Origin: Marinimicrobium koreense
Lineage (GTDB): Bacteria; Pseudomonadota; Gammaproteobacteria; Pseudomonadales; Cellvibrionaceae
DNA length: 64,000 nucleotides
Assembly (NCBI RefSeq): GCF_003762925.1
Contig: NZ_RJUK01000001.1
Location: 2,356,001-2,420,000, forward strand
Reading direction: 5' to 3'
Shown here one piece after another: positions 62,396 to 64,000 of this stretch. Every line of letters starts with the position of its first letter. Within the stretch, counting starts at the first letter, position 1. The notes under the pieces were generated by a model. That model was not told the DNA's origin, did no database searches, and was given only the letters and a program-made list of their open reading frames with translations. The position numbers and the translations under genes are program-made.

Positions 62396-63496
62396 TCAAT
62401 AGTAAAAATGCAGCTGCACAAACCCCTGGGTGAAGTTACCCGTTTCACGCTGGGGAATATCCTCGCCGACGCGGATTCCACCGCGCAGCTGTACACTGGC
62501 GTAGGGGGTATATTCCAGCAGGAGTGAATGGCGAGTGCGTTCGTTTTCGTCGATGGCGGTATCCGGGTCCAACCATTCGGTGGTCAGCTTCAGGTTATAG
62601 CCCTTGGCCAGTTCCCGGTTGAGTTCCACCAGACTCACCTCCTGCACCTGGGCAATGCCCGGCCGATTGGTGACCGACTCGTCCTCAATGCGACTGAGCT
62701 CCAGCAGCACCCCGTAGCCACCGAAAGTGAAACCGCCAAACAGGCTGGCCAGCTCGCGTTGCCCAATGTCGGCATCATTCAACACGTAGCTGCCACCGGC
62801 ACGCCAATGGCGGGTCACGTATTCCCCCCGGGTCAGGTACTGAAAATTCCGATCATCGTTGTTCTGGCTGTTGCTGCCGTTGCTGAGCGCTACATCGACG
62901 CGGAGCCGGTCGAAGTTCAACCCCAACTCGACGCCCTGATCACTGTTATTGAAATTGAACCCGGACGCCTGGCGAACAAAGGCGCTGTCATCCTCCAGCC
63001 GCAACCCGAAGGGCAGCATCAGATTGCCCGCCTTCACGCTGTGATCGCCAAGGCGCATCATGACGAAGGCCTCCCGATTACGACCGCCCCCGGGCAGCAG
63101 TTGCTGATCCAGGTACAACATGACCGGTGAATCCTTGGGCTGGAACGCCAGATACAACTGCCCGGTCTGGGTACTAAAGCTGCGAGCATCGCCGGCTTCA
63201 TCACCGTCGAAGTCCATCTGGGTGGCGCTGAAGCGCAGGTCGGTGCCCAGGCGCAGGCTGTCATTGACCTGGCCCCCGTCGAACGCCTCCATGGCACCCG
63301 GCTGAGCAGGCAGCTCATGCGTACCGTAGTAAGCGCCGTAACTGGAACGCAGACCGCCACCACTGGGATTGACGTGGCAGGCGGCACAGGGTTGCCCTGT
63401 GCGCACGGCCAGATAGGGCTCAGCACTCAGTATCGAAGGTACCGCCAGCAGTGCCCCGAGGAACAGTAAACGAATCACACTAGAATGAGATTTCAT
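62396..63496 (-). CDS. Outer-membrane beta-barrel-like protein with an N-terminal c-type haem motif
   Basis: The 366-residue protein has a signal peptide (cleavage near 25) and then QPCAACHVNPSGGG with the CxxCH haem motif at 37-41. The rest is rich in alternating strands and ends in aromatic residues (VQLHFYY), like a porin-type barrel (for example YLDQQLLPGG, MRLGDHSVKAGNLMLPFGLR, WRAGGSYVLNDADIG). A single-haem plug fused to a barrel would suit electron transfer or substrate passage at the outer membrane. This is a guess; the family is seen in marine Gammaproteobacteria without a firm function. The start follows GGAGGG; it overlaps the next gene upstream by 17 bases. Confidence 0.75.
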   Translation of the reverse strand: MKSHSSVIRLLFLGALLAVPSILSAEPYLAVRTGQPCAACHVNPSGGGLRSSYGAYYGTHELPAQPGAMEAFDGGQVNDSLRLGTDLRFSATQMDFDGDEAGDARSFSTQTGQLYLAFQPKDSPVMLYLDQQLLPGGGRNREAFVMMRLGDHSVKAGNLMLPFGLRLEDDSAFVRQASGFNFNNSDQGVELGLNFDRLRVDVALSNGSNSQNNDDRNFQYLTRGEYVTRHWRAGGSYVLNDADIGQRELASLFGGFTFGGYGVLLELSRIEDESVTNRPGIAQVQEVSLVELNRELAKGYNLKLTTEWLDPDTAIDENERTRHSLLLEYTPYASVQLRGGIRVGEDIPQRETGNFTQGFVQLHFYY

Positions 63497-64000
63497 GGCG
63501 GAACAACCCTCCTTCGGTTCGGTCTCGGTCACCGTCCAGCACACGGTGTTGTTGATCCAGCAGGGTGGCGACAGCGGGGTCATTCACGACAAACTCGGCG
63601 GCCGTGACCGGGTAGTCCGGTAAGTACCAGTGAATCCGCAGTTGCTGTCCGTCCTGCAGACTCAGCGCATACTGCTCCGGCGATGCCAGAACACGTTGAC
63701 CATCACGATGGAAATAGACCTGCACGGCATCGGACAGCGACTCGGAAGAGATCGCCCGGCTGAAGCGAAGCGTCACAACACGCTGTTCAGACTGATGGCC
63801 CTGCAGGGAAACGCTGGTGGGTGCATCACCTACACCTTCCCGGGGTGCACCGTTTTCAATCCAGTCGCGCACCTGGGCAATGCGGGTGGCACTGAGCGGA
63901 CTCATGCCCAGAGGCATTTGCCCGCCATCGATGCCGTCGGCCCCTTCCAGTTTACGCAGCAGGTAGCTCGCCTCCGGGTCTCCCGGCGCTACGCGCAGCA
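63480..64000 (-). CDS. Cytochrome c-like/PSD1-type secreted protein, C-terminal part (runs off window end)
   Basis: The frame is open from the window end to the stop at 63480. The visible part shows YLLRKLEG, GGQMPLGMSPLSATRIAQVR and DWIENGAPR, the typical end of a mono-haem cytochrome domain (MP-G plus W-I-x-x-GA); the CxxCH would lie upstream, outside the window. A beta-rich region of about 100 residues follows (VVTLRFSRAISSESLSDAVQ), resembling an Ig-like domain. It overlaps the haem-barrel gene by 17 bases, so the two are probably co-expressed and may work together in electron transfer. Confidence 0.6.
   Translation of the reverse strand, partial: LRVAPGDPEASYLLRKLEGADGIDGGQMPLGMSPLSATRIAQVRDWIENGAPREGVGDAPTSVSLQGHQSEQRVVTLRFSRAISSESLSDAVQVYFHRDGQRVLASPEQYALSLQDGQQLRIHWYLPDYPVTAAEFVVNDPAVATLLDQQHRVLDGDRDRTEGGLFRHEISF

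Noticed and set aside
62179-62496. Small minus-strand ORF ending in the long-stem repeat (MDVFTACL...)
   Set aside because: It is built from the second repeat copy and REP 4, and overlaps the haem-barrel gene out of frame.
1-64000. tRNA, rRNA, CRISPR arrays, prophage or insertion sequences
   Set aside because: Reading through intergenic regions gave no cloverleaf-like sequence, spaced identical repeats, integrase or transposase.

Overview
The window is high-GC DNA from a gammaproteobacterium. From about 0.2 to 31 kb its gene order follows the Pseudomonas pil-chp / gshB / pilTU / proC / metXW / hemW block closely. The remainder carries a marine-type beta-glucan utilisation locus with TonB-dependent uptake, lipoprotein glycosidases and a polyserine linker. 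That combination points to the Cellvibrionaceae and relatives (Saccharophagus, Cellvibrio, Marinimicrobium, Microbulbifer); the genus is inference. No rRNA, tRNA, CRISPR array, prophage or transposase was seen.

Region 1 (1-16.8 kb): the minus-strand type IV pilus chemosensory operon pilG-pilH-pilI-pilJ-pilK-chpA-chpB (chpB cut by the window edge). Divergent from it is gshB-tonB3-yqgE/algH-ruvX, and then the minus-strand pilT-pilU motors. A perfect TGTGA-N6-TCACA site lies between pilG and gshB, suggesting CRP/Vfr (cAMP) control.

Region 2 (16.8-41.5 kb): housekeeping genes yggS, proC, yggT, metX-metW, rdgB, hemW, trmO and serA. Less routine genes are interspersed: a dynamin-like GTPase, a sensor kinase/sigma-54 activator pair followed by a canonical -24/-12 promoter and a secreted DUF4168 protein, an S9 peptidase, a sugar-porter MFS protein, a hybrid kinase with a decayed receiver, and a membrane AraC regulator. 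The intergenic spaces carry GTAG-headed REP palindromes and a long-stem repeat whose arms covary between copies.

Region 3 (41.6-58.8 kb): eleven consecutive minus-strand genes. They encode a GH81 endo-beta-1,3-glucanase, a TonB-dependent receptor, SapC, two flavin-dependent tryptophan-halogenase-like proteins, a DUF6445 protein, a cupin/JmjC-like protein, a deacetylase-fold protein, a GH3 beta-glucosidase and a GH16 laminarinase. The glycosidases and receptor form a plausible laminarin pathway. The SapC-halogenase-DUF6445-cupin cassette has no known role there and is the most intriguing part of the window. A shared motif (AAAGTGGG(A/G)CGAC on the minus strand) precedes GH3, the receptor gene and GH81.

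Region 4 (58.9-64 kb): an ECF sigma factor and its overlapping anti-sigma factor diverge from GH81. They are followed by an LRR protein, an alginate-export-like outer-membrane protein, a second long-stem repeat plus REP, and two convergent minus-strand genes: a haem-motif beta-barrel-like protein and a partial cytochrome-like protein.
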